A program made the translations under genes and the position numbers. The notes below the pieces were generated by a model that saw only the letters and a list, made by a program, of their open reading frames with translations, was not told the origin of the DNA and ran no database searches. From RPQJ01 sp963846315 (lineage in GTDB: Bacteria; Pseudomonadota; Gammaproteobacteria; Steroidobacterales; Steroidobacteraceae), in NCBI GenBank assembly GCA_963846315.1, contig CAWJVM010000006.1, positions 248,001 to 312,000 on the forward strand: a stretch of 64,000 bases of DNA, written 5' to 3'. Shown one piece after another: positions 23,870-31,254 of this stretch; position 1 is the stretch's first letter; each line of letters starts with the position of its first letter.

Positions 23870-26800
23870 GTGCGGCTGTGGGAATTCGCGGTCCGGCGCT
23901 GGCAGTTCACGCTGCTGCTGTTCGGTCTGTTGCTCGGCGTGGGGTTCACCACGCTCAAGAACATTCCACGCGCCGAGGATCCGGAGTTCCACGCACCGGT
24001 GCCGATCATCGTGGTCGCGTATCCGGGCGCGGATCCGGCCGACATCGAACGGCTGATCGTCGACCCGATCGAGGACGCGATCAACGAACTCGACGACATC
24101 AAGCGCATGGACAGCCGCTCGCTCGACGGCGTCGGCATCATCCAGGTCGAGTTCCAGTGGGATCAGGACCCGGACGAGAAGTACGACGAGGTGGTGCGCG
24201 AGGTGAACCGCATCCGCGCCGAGTTGCCCGCCGACCTGGCGAGCCTCGAGGTGCGACGCACCGGCTCCGGTCTGGTCAACATCATGCAGGTGGCGTTGGT
24301 CAGCCCGGACGCCTCGTACCGCGAACTCGATGCCCTGGGCCGCGCACTGAGCGACGGCCTCGAGACGCTGCCCGGCGTGCGGCGCAGCGAGGTGTTCGCG
24401 CTGCCCGAGCCCGAGGTCCGCATCGCCATCGACCTCGAACGGATGGGACGCGCCGGCATTTCACTGGGGCAGGTCGAAGCGGCCGTGCGCGGTGAGAACG
24501 CGTCGATCCCGGGTGGTTCGGTCGACCTCGGCTTGCGCAAGTTCAACCTGAAGACCTCGGGCAGCTACGATTCGCTCGACGAGATCGCCAATACGGTCGT
24601 CGCGAGCCGCAGCGGTCGCGTGGTGCGATTGCGCGACGTTGCCGAGGTCTCGTGGGACACCAGCGAGCAGCAGTACATCGGCCGCTACAACGGCCAGCGC
24701 GCGATCTTCGTGACTGCGAGCGCCAAGGACCGCGTCGATGTCTTCGATGTGCGTAAGGCTATCGATGGCGGCCTCGCGCGCTTCGAGGGCACGCTACCGC
24801 CCAACGTGAAGCTGGAGCGCGGCTTCGACCAGACGCGCAACGTCAAGCATCGGCTCGACCGCCTCGGTATCGACTTTGCGATCGCCATCGGGCTGGTGCT
24901 GCTCACCCTGACCCCGCTCGGACTGCGGGCGGCGAGCGTGGTGATGATCTCGATTCCGCTCTCGCTGTCGATCGGGCTGGCGGCGCTCTACTTCACCGGC
25001 TTCTCGCTCAACCAGCTGTCCATTGCGGGCTTCGTGCTCGCGCTCGGCCTGCTGGTCGACGACTCGATCGTCGTCGTCGAGAACATCGAGCGGTACCTGC
25101 GCGCCGGCTACTCGCGGGTCGAGGCAGCGATCGCCGCCACCGACCAGATCGCGCTCGCAGTCGTCGGCTGCACCGCGACGCTGCTGTTCGCGTTCCTGCC
25201 ACTGCTGTTCCTGCCGGAAGGTGCCGGCATTTTCATTCGTTCACTGCCGGCGGCGGTGCTGTTCACCGTGGCCGCGTCGCTGCTCGTTTCGCTGACCGTC
25301 GTCCCCTTCCTGGCGAGCCGCCTGCTCAAGACCGAAGGTCACGGCGCCGAAGGCAACAAGGCGCTGCAGGGATTGATGCGCGTGATCCACGGCGTCTATG
25401 GTCCGGCGCTGCGCGTCGCGCTGGCCGCGCCGAGGCGCACGCTGCTCGCGGCGCTGGCCTTCGTGCTCGCGTCCTTTGGCCTCACTGCGCTGATGGGTTT
25501 CAGCCTGTTCCCGAACGCCGACATTCCGCAGTTCCGCATCACGGTCGAGACTCCCACCGGTGCGAGCCTCGCCGACACCGATCGCGCCGTACGCTTCATC
25601 GAAGCCGAACTGCAGCGGCACGCGGAAGTGAAGCACGTGTTCGCGAACGTGGGGCGCGGCAACCCCCGCATCTACTACAACATCTTTCCCGAGGAGAAAA
25701 AGGCCAACGTCGGCGAGGTGTTCGTCGAGCTGCGGCAGTTCGACCCGCGCACGACCCCGGCGCTGCTCGAAGGACTGCGCCAGACGTTCGCGGATTATCC
25801 CGGAGCGCGGATCATCGTCGAGAGCTACCGCAACGGCCCGCCGATCGCTGCACCGATCGAGATCGCGATCGTCGGCCCGGACCTCGACGTGCTGCAGCAA
25901 CTGGCGATCCAGGCCGAAGCACTGATGGTCGCCACACCGGGGACACGCAACGTCGACAACCCGGCTCGCCGCCTGCGCACGGACCTCGACCTGCGCATCG
26001 ATTCCGACAAGGCTGCCCTGTTTGGCATCGCCCCGGCCGAAGTCGACCGCACGGTGCGGGCTGCCGTCGCGGGGCTCAACGCCGGCAAGTACCGCGAGTC
26101 GGATGGCGAGGAATACGACATCACGCTGCGACTGCCGATGCAGGGGCGGCAGCAGCTGCAGGCGCTCGATTACATCGAAGTCGCCGGGGCGAGCGGGCAA
26201 CCCGTGCCCCTGCGACAGTTGACCGATCCGCAATTCACGACGGCGCCGAGCGCCATCCGCCGGCACGACCGCCTGCGTGAATTCGTTCTCACTGCGCACC
26301 CGACCGCGGACAGGAACGTGGCCGAGGTGACGCAGGGCGTGCTCAAGAACCTGCAACAGCTCGAGCTGCCACCCGGTTATTCGATCCGGGCCGGTGGCGA
26401 GCTCGAGGCACAGCAGGAGAGCTTCGGTGGCATCGGCACCGCCGTGCTGGTCGCCGTGTTCGGCATCCTGGCCGTGCTGGTGCTGGAGTTCGGCAGCTTC
26501 CGCTCGATGCTGATCGTGGCGGGCGTGATTCCGCTCGGCATGGCCGGCGGCTTCATCGCACTGTTCCTGACGGGCTACGACCTGTCGTTCACGGCCACGA
26601 TCGGCGTCGTGGCGCTGATCGGCATCGAGATCAAGAATTCGATCCTGCTGGTCGACTTCACCAACCAGCTGCGCGAACAGGGCGTGCCGCTCGACGACGC
26701 GATCACGCAGGCGGGCGAAATCCGCTTCCTGCCGATCCTGCTGACGTCGGCCACGGCGATCGGCGGACTGCTGCCGCTCGCGATCCAGGGCTCGGGGCTC

Positions 26801-26959
26801 TATTCACCGCTGGCCATCGTGATCATCGGTGGCCTGCTGTCGTCGACCCTGCTCGGCCGGCTGGTCACGCCCGTGATGTACAAGTTGCTGCCGCCGTCGA
26901 TCGTGGTCGTGCCGGCGGCGAAGGTCGATGCTTCGCTGGCCGTCACGCGGACGGTCTGA
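23870..26959 (+). CDS. RND efflux permease, pump 1
   Basis: 1029-residue inner-membrane proton/drug antiporter of the AcrB superfamily. Features: 12 TM segments in two halves with large periplasmic loops, the TM4 proton-relay acidic pair in LGLLVDDSIVVVENIERYL, and the second-half segment VVALIGIEIKNSILLVDFTNQL. The divergence from classic HAE1 (for example FTTLKNIPRAEDPEFHAPVPI at the N-terminus) places it with the less studied RND group near MMPL-distant or VexF/MdtBC-like pumps; the substrate is open. The start is GTG at 23870. Its stop codon is one base before a 32-bp perfect hairpin. Confidence 0.94.
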   Translation: MRLWEFAVRRWQFTLLLFGLLLGVGFTTLKNIPRAEDPEFHAPVPIIVVAYPGADPADIERLIVDPIEDAINELDDIKRMDSRSLDGVGIIQVEFQWDQDPDEKYDEVVREVNRIRAELPADLASLEVRRTGSGLVNIMQVALVSPDASYRELDALGRALSDGLETLPGVRRSEVFALPEPEVRIAIDLERMGRAGISLGQVEAAVRGENASIPGGSVDLGLRKFNLKTSGSYDSLDEIANTVVASRSGRVVRLRDVAEVSWDTSEQQYIGRYNGQRAIFVTASAKDRVDVFDVRKAIDGGLARFEGTLPPNVKLERGFDQTRNVKHRLDRLGIDFAIAIGLVLLTLTPLGLRAASVVMISIPLSLSIGLAALYFTGFSLNQLSIAGFVLALGLLVDDSIVVVENIERYLRAGYSRVEAAIAATDQIALAVVGCTATLLFAFLPLLFLPEGAGIFIRSLPAAVLFTVAASLLVSLTVVPFLASRLLKTEGHGAEGNKALQGLMRVIHGVYGPALRVALAAPRRTLLAALAFVLASFGLTALMGFSLFPNADIPQFRITVETPTGASLADTDRAVRFIEAELQRHAEVKHVFANVGRGNPRIYYNIFPEEKKANVGEVFVELRQFDPRTTPALLEGLRQTFADYPGARIIVESYRNGPPIAAPIEIAIVGPDLDVLQQLAIQAEALMVATPGTRNVDNPARRLRTDLDLRIDSDKAALFGIAPAEVDRTVRAAVAGLNAGKYRESDGEEYDITLRLPMQGRQQLQALDYIEVAGASGQPVPLRQLTDPQFTTAPSAIRRHDRLREFVLTAHPTADRNVAEVTQGVLKNLQQLELPPGYSIRAGGELEAQQESFGGIGTAVLVAVFGILAVLVLEFGSFRSMLIVAGVIPLGMAGGFIALFLTGYDLSFTATIGVVALIGIEIKNSILLVDFTNQLREQGVPLDDAITQAGEIRFLPILLTSATAIGGLLPLAIQGSGLYSPLAIVIIGGLLSSTLLGRLVTPVMYKLLPPSIVVVPAAKVDASLAVTRTV

Positions 26960-26960
26960 A

Positions 26961-27038
26961 GGGCGTTCGTTCCGGGTCTTCCCTGGGCGAGCGGAAAGGC
27001 AGACATGCTCGCCCAGGGAAGACCCGGAACGAACGCCC
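26961..27038. repeat. Constant-loop / variable-stem hairpin (family A), perfect 32-bp arms
   Basis: Arms 26961-26992 and 27007-27038 are perfectly complementary over 32 bp; the 14-nt loop is GGAAAGGCAGACAT, the same core as at 8881-9109 although the arms share nothing with those copies. It begins one base after the RND stop codon, in the spacer before a convergent gene. It very likely ends or stabilises transcripts from both sides, but it has no T-tract. Confidence 0.95.
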
Positions 27039-27054
27039 GATCGACCGCGCCTGG

Positions 27055-27084
27055 GCGAATTCTCGTCAAAGCCCGAGAATTCGC
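27055..27084. terminator. Second hairpin downstream of the RND operon
   Basis: GCGAATTCTCG and CGAGAATTCGC form a perfect 11-bp stem with loop TCAAAGCC. No T-run follows on +. The remaining spacer to 27268 is lower in GC and shows no gene; only a weak CAACA/TGTTG stem was noted there. Confidence 0.45.
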
Positions 27085-27268
27085 ACGGCGCAGGCAACGT
27101 CGACGCGGAGACATCGCATGACCGTCTGCCGACGATTCGCGACCGGCAACTTTTATGCCTCGCTCAACATATCGTGTTGCTGGCACTCGTTCTGATGCGT
27201 GCCCTACGCCAAAAGCAGACAGTCACCGGTGAAAGACGACCCTAAACCGCCAGTCGCCGCAGGCATTA

Positions 27269-27643
27269 TTAGTCAACGCGCACTCGCCAAGCCGCATAGG
27301 TCCGGCCGGGCGGACTCCGCAGTGCAGCGAAGATGCAGAGCGGGAGAAGTACACACCCGCCAATCGCTAGCCCGATGCGACTATCCCCCGATGTATCGCG
27401 CTGGAAAAATTCCGTGTAAACAAAGAAAGGTCCGAAAATAGCGAGAAAAATCGCTGGCATAGCGGTTGTTAGAATTAGGGCCCATTGCAGGATGAAGCTC
27501 GCACGTGACTTACCGTCACCACCAAGCCTCGGCACGGTCGCGAAAAACGCAAAAAAAATTGCGAATGTTGCGAGGCCGGGAAGCAGGAAGGACAGCACGA
27601 AGAAAGCCACGTAGTCACCCGGAGAAAGCCGCGCTTGAACCAA
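27269..27643 (-). CDS. Small hypothetical membrane protein
   Basis: 124 residues with three or four hydrophobic segments (VAFFVLSFLLPGLATFAIFFAFFATV, LQWALILTTAMPAIFLAIFGPFFVYTEFF, IGLAIGGCVLLPLCIFAAL). I do not recognise a family. Codon use and GC are lower than in its neighbours, which suggests later acquisition. The only start in this frame is TTG at 27643 with no clear Shine-Dalgarno. The frame remains open upstream for about 20 codons without ATG or GTG, so the N-terminus is uncertain. Confidence 0.5.
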   Translation of the reverse strand: MVQARLSPGDYVAFFVLSFLLPGLATFAIFFAFFATVPRLGGDGKSRASFILQWALILTTAMPAIFLAIFGPFFVYTEFFQRDTSGDSRIGLAIGGCVLLPLCIFAALRSPPGRTYAAWRVRVD

Positions 27644-27766
27644 GTTTGAATGTCGCTTGATGGCCGATAGTGCCAGTACGGCTAGGTCTGCTTTCTAACC
27701 GCAAATCTCGCGCCAGCATGAGCGATTCGGTGGCAGAGCCTGGTCATTGGCGATGAGTGAATACTT

Positions 27767-27828
27767 GTCACTAGTCACTAGTCACTACAATCACTAATCA
27801 CTAATCACCAATGACTAATCACTAATCA
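27767..27828. repeat. TTAGTGA-type heptamer array after gntR
   Basis: On + the units read GTCACTA three times (27767-27787), a CAA spacer, then TCACTAA, TCACTAA, TCACCAA, TGACTAA, TCACTAA (27791-27825), ending in the gntR stop codon. On the gntR strand it is (TTAGTGA)n directly after the stop. Period (7 bp), TTAG core and position match the TTAGGGG arrays after hslV and mdh. 27644-27766 shows no gene. Confidence 0.92.
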
Positions 27829-28173
27829 CTTCTTCAGCAGCTCGGTGGCGTCGAGGCCGAGACGCTCGATCGTCGACCGCACGCGCGGCCATTCCGTCGC
27901 GAGGAATTTTTCGCGCTCGTCACGCATGAGACTGACGCGCGCCCCCGGCGTGACGAACATGCCACGGCCACGGCGCTTCTCGACCAGGCCCTCGTCGACG
28001 AGCTGCTGGTAACCCTTGAGGACGGTGAGCGGATTGAGCGTGTGTTCGGCCGCGACGCTGCGGACCGATGGCAAAGCTTCGCCTTCGCCGAGCGTGCCTT
28101 CGAGGATCATCGCCACCACCTTGTCGCGGAGCTGGCGGTAGATCGGCTGATTGTGGTTCCAGGTGGAGTCCAT
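27826..28173 (-). CDS. GntR-family regulator, YtrA type
   Basis: 115-residue regulator with an N-terminal GntR winged helix (QPIYRQLRDKVVAMILEGTLGEGEALPSVRSVAAEHTLNPLTVLKGYQQL) and only a short helical C-terminus. That is the hallmark of the YtrA subfamily, whose dimers use two small helices and usually control neighbouring ABC transporter genes. No ABC genes follow here; instead a 53-residue secreted peptide ORF lies upstream on the same strand, beneath a 22-bp palindrome. A heptamer array starts at its stop codon. Confidence 0.9.
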   Translation of the reverse strand: MDSTWNHNQPIYRQLRDKVVAMILEGTLGEGEALPSVRSVAAEHTLNPLTVLKGYQQLVDEGLVEKRRGRGMFVTPGARVSLMRDEREKFLATEWPRVRSTIERLGLDATELLKK

Positions 28174-28241
28174 GCGTCGTCAGAAATCGAGACGGGGTGA
28201 TGCGCTGCTCTACTGTAGCAGAACACCGAGGCCGGTCCCTT

Positions 28242-28403
28242 TCAGGGGTGACCAGTGCGCGCTCCCACGAAGGAAGGGTGCGCATCGAGAGCCGGCGGCG
28301 TGATGGCTTGATGCGCCACCGGCCTCGATGCGACCGCGTGCCCTGCGACCAACCAGACGATGACGGCAAGGACTGTTGCGCAGAACCTGTCCGACTTCCT
28401 CAT
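28242..28403 (-). CDS. Small secreted or membrane peptide ORF upstream of gntR
   Basis: 53 codons, beginning MRKSDRFCATVLAVIVWLVA and ending GARTGHP. The first 25 residues have a signal-peptide shape: basic start, hydrophobic core, then GHAVAS as a possible cleavage site. A good Shine-Dalgarno (GAGGTGA, about five bases before the ATG) supports translation. It sits between the 22-bp palindrome and gntR on the same strand, 68 bases before gntR, so it is probably the first gene of that operon. No family is recognised. Confidence 0.6.
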   Translation of the reverse strand: MRKSDRFCATVLAVIVWLVAGHAVASRPVAHQAITPPALDAHPSFVGARTGHP

Positions 28404-28436
28404 GGCGATCACCTCATCCGTGAGCGGGCTTCCTTG

Positions 28437-28458
28437 GTGTTGTAGTTAACTACAACAC
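28437..28458. promoter_or_regulatory. Perfect 22-bp palindrome, probable GntR operator
   Basis: Half-site GTGTTGTAGTT is followed directly by its exact reverse complement AACTACAACAC. On - a promoter can be drawn with TTGCAA, a 17-base gap and TTAACT, the last lying at the palindrome centre. Repressor binding would block this promoter. Position and symmetry suit autoregulation by the YtrA-type protein. Confidence 0.7.
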
Positions 28459-28514
28459 TAAACACTTTGCAAGCCCCCCAGTAGAAATCGCAAGGGCGAG
28501 CGTGGGGCTTTCTG

Positions 28515-28543
28515 GCAAAGCGTGCTTTGCAGCGCGTTAAAAT
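28515..28543 (+). promoter_or_regulatory. Possible mdh promoter region with a GCAAAGC palindrome
   Basis: GCAAAGC-GT-GCTTTGC (28515-28530) is a perfect palindrome, followed by TAAAAT at 28538-28543, which could serve as a -10 box about 90 bases before the mdh ATG. No good -35 is seen, so the site could be an activator-dependent promoter. The 172-base spacer 28459-28630 holds no gene. Confidence 0.35.
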
Positions 28544-28630
28544 GGCCAACCCCCGGACAGACACGAACGACGGGCGTCCTGACCCGCCACGATCGACCCG
28601 GGATCCGACACCACTAGAGAGAATTCCCCC

Positions 28631-29608
28631 ATGAAGACCCCCGTCAACGTCGCCATTACCGGCGCCGCGGGCCAGATCGGCTACGCGCTTGCCTTCCGAG
28701 TGGCCTCGGGCCAGATGCTCGGTCCCGACCAGCCGGTCAACCTGCACTTGCTCGAGATCACGCCGGCCCTCGGTGCGCTGCAGGGCGTCGTGATGGAACT
28801 CAACGACTGCGCGTTCCCGACGCTGAACAAGATCGTGGCGACAGACGACGCGAAGGTCGCCTTCAAGGATTGTCATGCGGCGCTGCTCGTCGGCGCGCGA
28901 CCCCGCGGTCCGGGCATGGAGCGCAAGGACCTGCTGCTCGCCAATGCGCAGATTTTCTCGGCGCAGGGCAAGGCGCTGGACGCCGTTGCCGATCGCAAGG
29001 TGCGCGTGCTGGTCGTTGGCAACCCGGCCAACACCAACTCGCTGATCGCGATGAAGAACGCGCCGAGCCTCGACCCGAAGCGCTTCACCGCGATGGTCCG
29101 TCTCGATCACAACCGCGCGCTGTCGCAGCTCGCGGAAAAGACGGGCTCGCACGTGACCGACCTGAAGAAGGTGATCATCTGGGGCAACCACTCGGCGACC
29201 CAGTATCCCGACCTGCACCACGCGACCGTCGCGGGCAAGCCCGCGCTTTCACTCGTCGACCAGGCTTGGTACGCCGACACGTTCATTCCCGTCGTGCAGC
29301 AGCGCGGCGCGGCGATCATCAAGGCGCGCGGCCAGTCCTCTGCAGCTTCGGCCGCATCGGCGGCGATCGACCACATCCGCGACTGGACACTCGGCACACC
29401 GGCCGGTGACTGGGTCTCGATGGGCGTGCCTTCGGATGGCAGCTACGGCATTCCGGAAGGCGTGATCTACGGTTTCCCCGTGACCTGCAGCGGCGGCAAG
29501 TACGAAATCGTGCAGGGTCTCGCGGTCAACGAATTCAGCCGCGCGCGCATGGACGCGACCCACAAGGAACTGCTCGAGGAGCGCGACGGGGTCAAGGACC
29601 TCATCTAG
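28631..29608 (+). CDS. mdh: Malate dehydrogenase
   Basis: NAD-dependent malate dehydrogenase of the TCA cycle, 325 residues, of the group with N-terminus VAITGAAGQIGYALAFRVASG (nucleotide-binding Rossmann). The substrate-binding arginine loop is ARPRGPGMERKDLL and the catalytic region VRLDHNRA with IIWGNHSATQYPD holds the active-site His. Asn-rich VVGNPANTN is typical. A purine stretch (AGAGAGAA) lies upstream of the ATG. Four GGGGTTA units begin three bases after its stop. It appears to be monocistronic. Confidence 0.96.
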   Translation: MKTPVNVAITGAAGQIGYALAFRVASGQMLGPDQPVNLHLLEITPALGALQGVVMELNDCAFPTLNKIVATDDAKVAFKDCHAALLVGARPRGPGMERKDLLLANAQIFSAQGKALDAVADRKVRVLVVGNPANTNSLIAMKNAPSLDPKRFTAMVRLDHNRALSQLAEKTGSHVTDLKKVIIWGNHSATQYPDLHHATVAGKPALSLVDQAWYADTFIPVVQQRGAAIIKARGQSSAASAASAAIDHIRDWTLGTPAGDWVSMGVPSDGSYGIPEGVIYGFPVTCSGGKYEIVQGLAVNEFSRARMDATHKELLEERDGVKDLI

Positions 29609-29611
29609 GAA

Positions 29612-29647
29612 GGGGTTAGGGGTTAGGGGTTAGGGGTTAGTCGGAAC
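29612..29647 (+). repeat. GGGGTTA array after mdh
   Basis: Four perfect GGGGTTA units (29612-29639) begin after TAGGAA and end with GTCGGAAC (29640-29647), exactly the design of the array after hslV. There is no mirror array within 400 bases, so this copy is single. Four G-tracts suffice for a G-quadruplex in the mdh transcript. 29648-29746 contains nothing recognised. Confidence 0.93.
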
Positions 29648-29746
29648 GGCCTGCGGCCGAAACTCAGACGTGCCCGGCCGGACCGGCCTCACTCGACTTG
29701 GCGGGCGGTGGATGCGATTCCATCGCCCGTTTTGCCATCCGCACAA

Positions 29747-29845
29747 ATGAACACGGACCAGAAGCATCGCTGGCGTGACGCCATCTTCGGGGCGCCGCGC
29801 GACCCGATGGCGCCCGAGACGCGCAAGCACATCGCGGAAGGCTAG
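29747..29845 (+). pseudogene. 32-codon ORF resembling the N-terminus of a KUP/APC-type transporter
   Basis: The ORF starts with ATG at 29747 (MNTDQKHRWRDAIFGAPRDP) and continues to ETRKHIAEG. The WRDAIFGAPRDP...ETRKHIA pattern recalls the cytoplasmic start of KUP-like or amino-acid/potassium permeases, where HIAL and the first TM would follow. Here the reading ends in TAG exactly where an AGGAAGGNC repeat array begins, as if the rest of the gene had been replaced. The similarity is from memory and short. It could instead be a genuine small protein. Confidence 0.3.
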
Positions 29846-30062
29846 GAAGGACAGGAAGGCCAGGAAGGGCAGGAGCCAGGAAGGCCAGGAAGCGAGGCAG
29901 GAGACCAGGACAGGGGCCCGCATCCAGTTACTCGGTGGTCGGTTTGACACGATGAGAATGAGCGTTCATTCTTCTCATCCTCTCCCCGCGTCCCTTCCCG
30001 CCCTGTCCTGCCCTTCCTGCCCTTCCTGGCCTTCCTGCCCTCCCCTTCCTCCCCCTTCCTCC
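29844..30062. repeat. Inverted 9-mer arrays AGGAAGGSC / SCCTTCCTG flanking the RND-2 promoter
   Basis: The purine arm (29844-29894) has units AGGAAGGAC, AGGAAGGCC, AGGAAGGGC, then AGGAGCC, AGGAAGGCC. The pyrimidine arm (29991-30062) has CCTGTCCTG, two CCCTTCCTG units, GCCTTCCTG and then CTTCC-rich sequence up to the ATG at 30070. CAGGAAGGCCAGGAAGGGC is shared in inverted orientation. The stem would enclose the promoter/operator region at 29944-29979. The adaptor start has no Shine-Dalgarno. Confidence 0.9.
29944..29979 (+). promoter_or_regulatory. Promoter and TetR-type operator of RND operon 2
   Basis: A consensus -35 TTGACA (29944-29949) is followed by the perfect palindrome GAATGA-GCGT-TCATTC (29956-29971), itself inside the looser GATGAGAA...TTCTCATC symmetry (29951-29979). 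A -10 would fall on the right half (about 29967-29972), so a repressor bound here would block RNA polymerase. The TetR gene at the end of the operon is the natural candidate. Confidence 0.6.
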
Positions 30063-30069
30063 GCTGCCC

Positions 30070-31242
30070 ATGAATACTCGTAATACCCTGACTGCATTGA
30101 CCTTTTGCGCCCTGACGGCCGTGCTTTTCGGCGCTGCCGGCTGTAGCCCCAAGCAAGCGCCCCCCGCCGGCGAGGGCGCGGTCCCAGTCACGGTTGCGAC
30201 CCTGAAACCCGAGACGGTCACGCTGAAACGCGAACTGCCCGGACGCGTTTCGCCCTTCCTGGTCGCCGAAGTGCGCCCGCAGGTCAACGGCATCATCGCC
30301 CGCCGGCTCTACACCGAAGGCGGACTGGTGCAGGCCGGGCAGCCGCTCTACCAGATCGAAGACGCCACTTATCGAGCGGACGACGCGAGCGCGAGGGCGA
30401 GTCTCGCGCGAGCCGAAGCGACCCTGGTGACGACGCAACTCAATGCGCGCCGCAGCGCCGAGCTGGTCAAGGTCGATGCAGTCAGCCAGCAGGACGACGA
30501 GGATGCGTCCGCCGCGCTGCGCCAGGCCGAGGCCGACGTCAAGGCGGCCCGGGCCGCGGTCGATCGTGCAGGCGTCGTGCTCGGTTATGCGCGCATCACG
30601 TCGCCCATCAGCGGGCGCATCGGCAAGTCGACCGTCACCCAGGGCGCGCTCGTCACCGCCAACCAGGCCGCTCCGCTGGCAACGGTGCAGCAGCTCGATC
30701 CGGTCTATGTCGACGTCACGCAGTCTTCCGCCGAGTTGCTCGAACTGCGCCGTGCACTGGCCGCGGGCACCCTCAAAGGAACCCGCGACCTGCCGGTGAC
30801 CGTGCTGCTTGAAGACGGCACCCGCTTCGATCACGACGGCAAGCTGGCGTTCTCGGACGTCACTGTCGATCCCTCGACCGGCAGCTTTTCGCTGCGCGTG
30901 GTCGTGCCGAATCCGGACCATGTGTTGTTGCCCGGCATGTACGTCCGCGCGGTGATCGGCGATGGCGAGCGTGAGAACGCGCTGCTCGTGCCGCAGCAGG
31001 GCATCACGCACGACCCCAAAGGCCAGAGCACGGCGATGGTGGTGGGCCCCGACGGCAAGGTCGAGCTGCGCGCGGTCAAGGTCAGTCGCGCCATCGGCGA
31101 TAAGTGGCTGGTCGAGGACGGCCTCGCGGCGGGCGACCGCGTCATCGTCGAAGGCCTGCAGAAGATCCGGCCGGGTGCGCCGGTGCAGGCGACGGAAGCC
31201 GGCGCGGCCCCCGCTGCCGCTGCCATCGCGCCGCAGTCGTAA
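30070..31242 (+). CDS. RND periplasmic adaptor lipoprotein (AcrA/MexA family), pump 2
   Basis: 390-residue adaptor of an AcrAB-type pump. The signal peptide ends in a lipobox, GAAGC (Cys25). Family blocks: GRVSPFLVAEVRPQVNGII, the lipoyl half-motif GGLVQAGQPLYQIEDATY, a coiled-coil hairpin (about 95-165, LARAEATLV to QAEADVKAARAA), GYARITSPISGRIGKS, and the barrel/MP domains ending DRVIVEGLQKIRPGAPV. The ATG follows a CTTCC-rich leader instead of a Shine-Dalgarno. It is the first gene of an operon with AcrB-type, OprM-type and TetR genes. Confidence 0.95.
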   Translation: MNTRNTLTALTFCALTAVLFGAAGCSPKQAPPAGEGAVPVTVATLKPETVTLKRELPGRVSPFLVAEVRPQVNGIIARRLYTEGGLVQAGQPLYQIEDATYRADDASARASLARAEATLVTTQLNARRSAELVKVDAVSQQDDEDASAALRQAEADVKAARAAVDRAGVVLGYARITSPISGRIGKSTVTQGALVTANQAAPLATVQQLDPVYVDVTQSSAELLELRRALAAGTLKGTRDLPVTVLLEDGTRFDHDGKLAFSDVTVDPSTGSFSLRVVVPNPDHVLLPGMYVRAVIGDGERENALLVPQQGITHDPKGQSTAMVVGPDGKVELRAVKVSRAIGDKWLVEDGLAAGDRVIVEGLQKIRPGAPVQATEAGAAPAAAAIAPQS

Positions 31243-31254
31243 GCCGAGACGCGC

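Noticed and set aside
26961..27038. A classical rho-independent terminator
   Set aside because: The stem is far longer than usual and no T-run follows on either strand; it is better described as a repeat-family hairpin whose termination role is only inferred.
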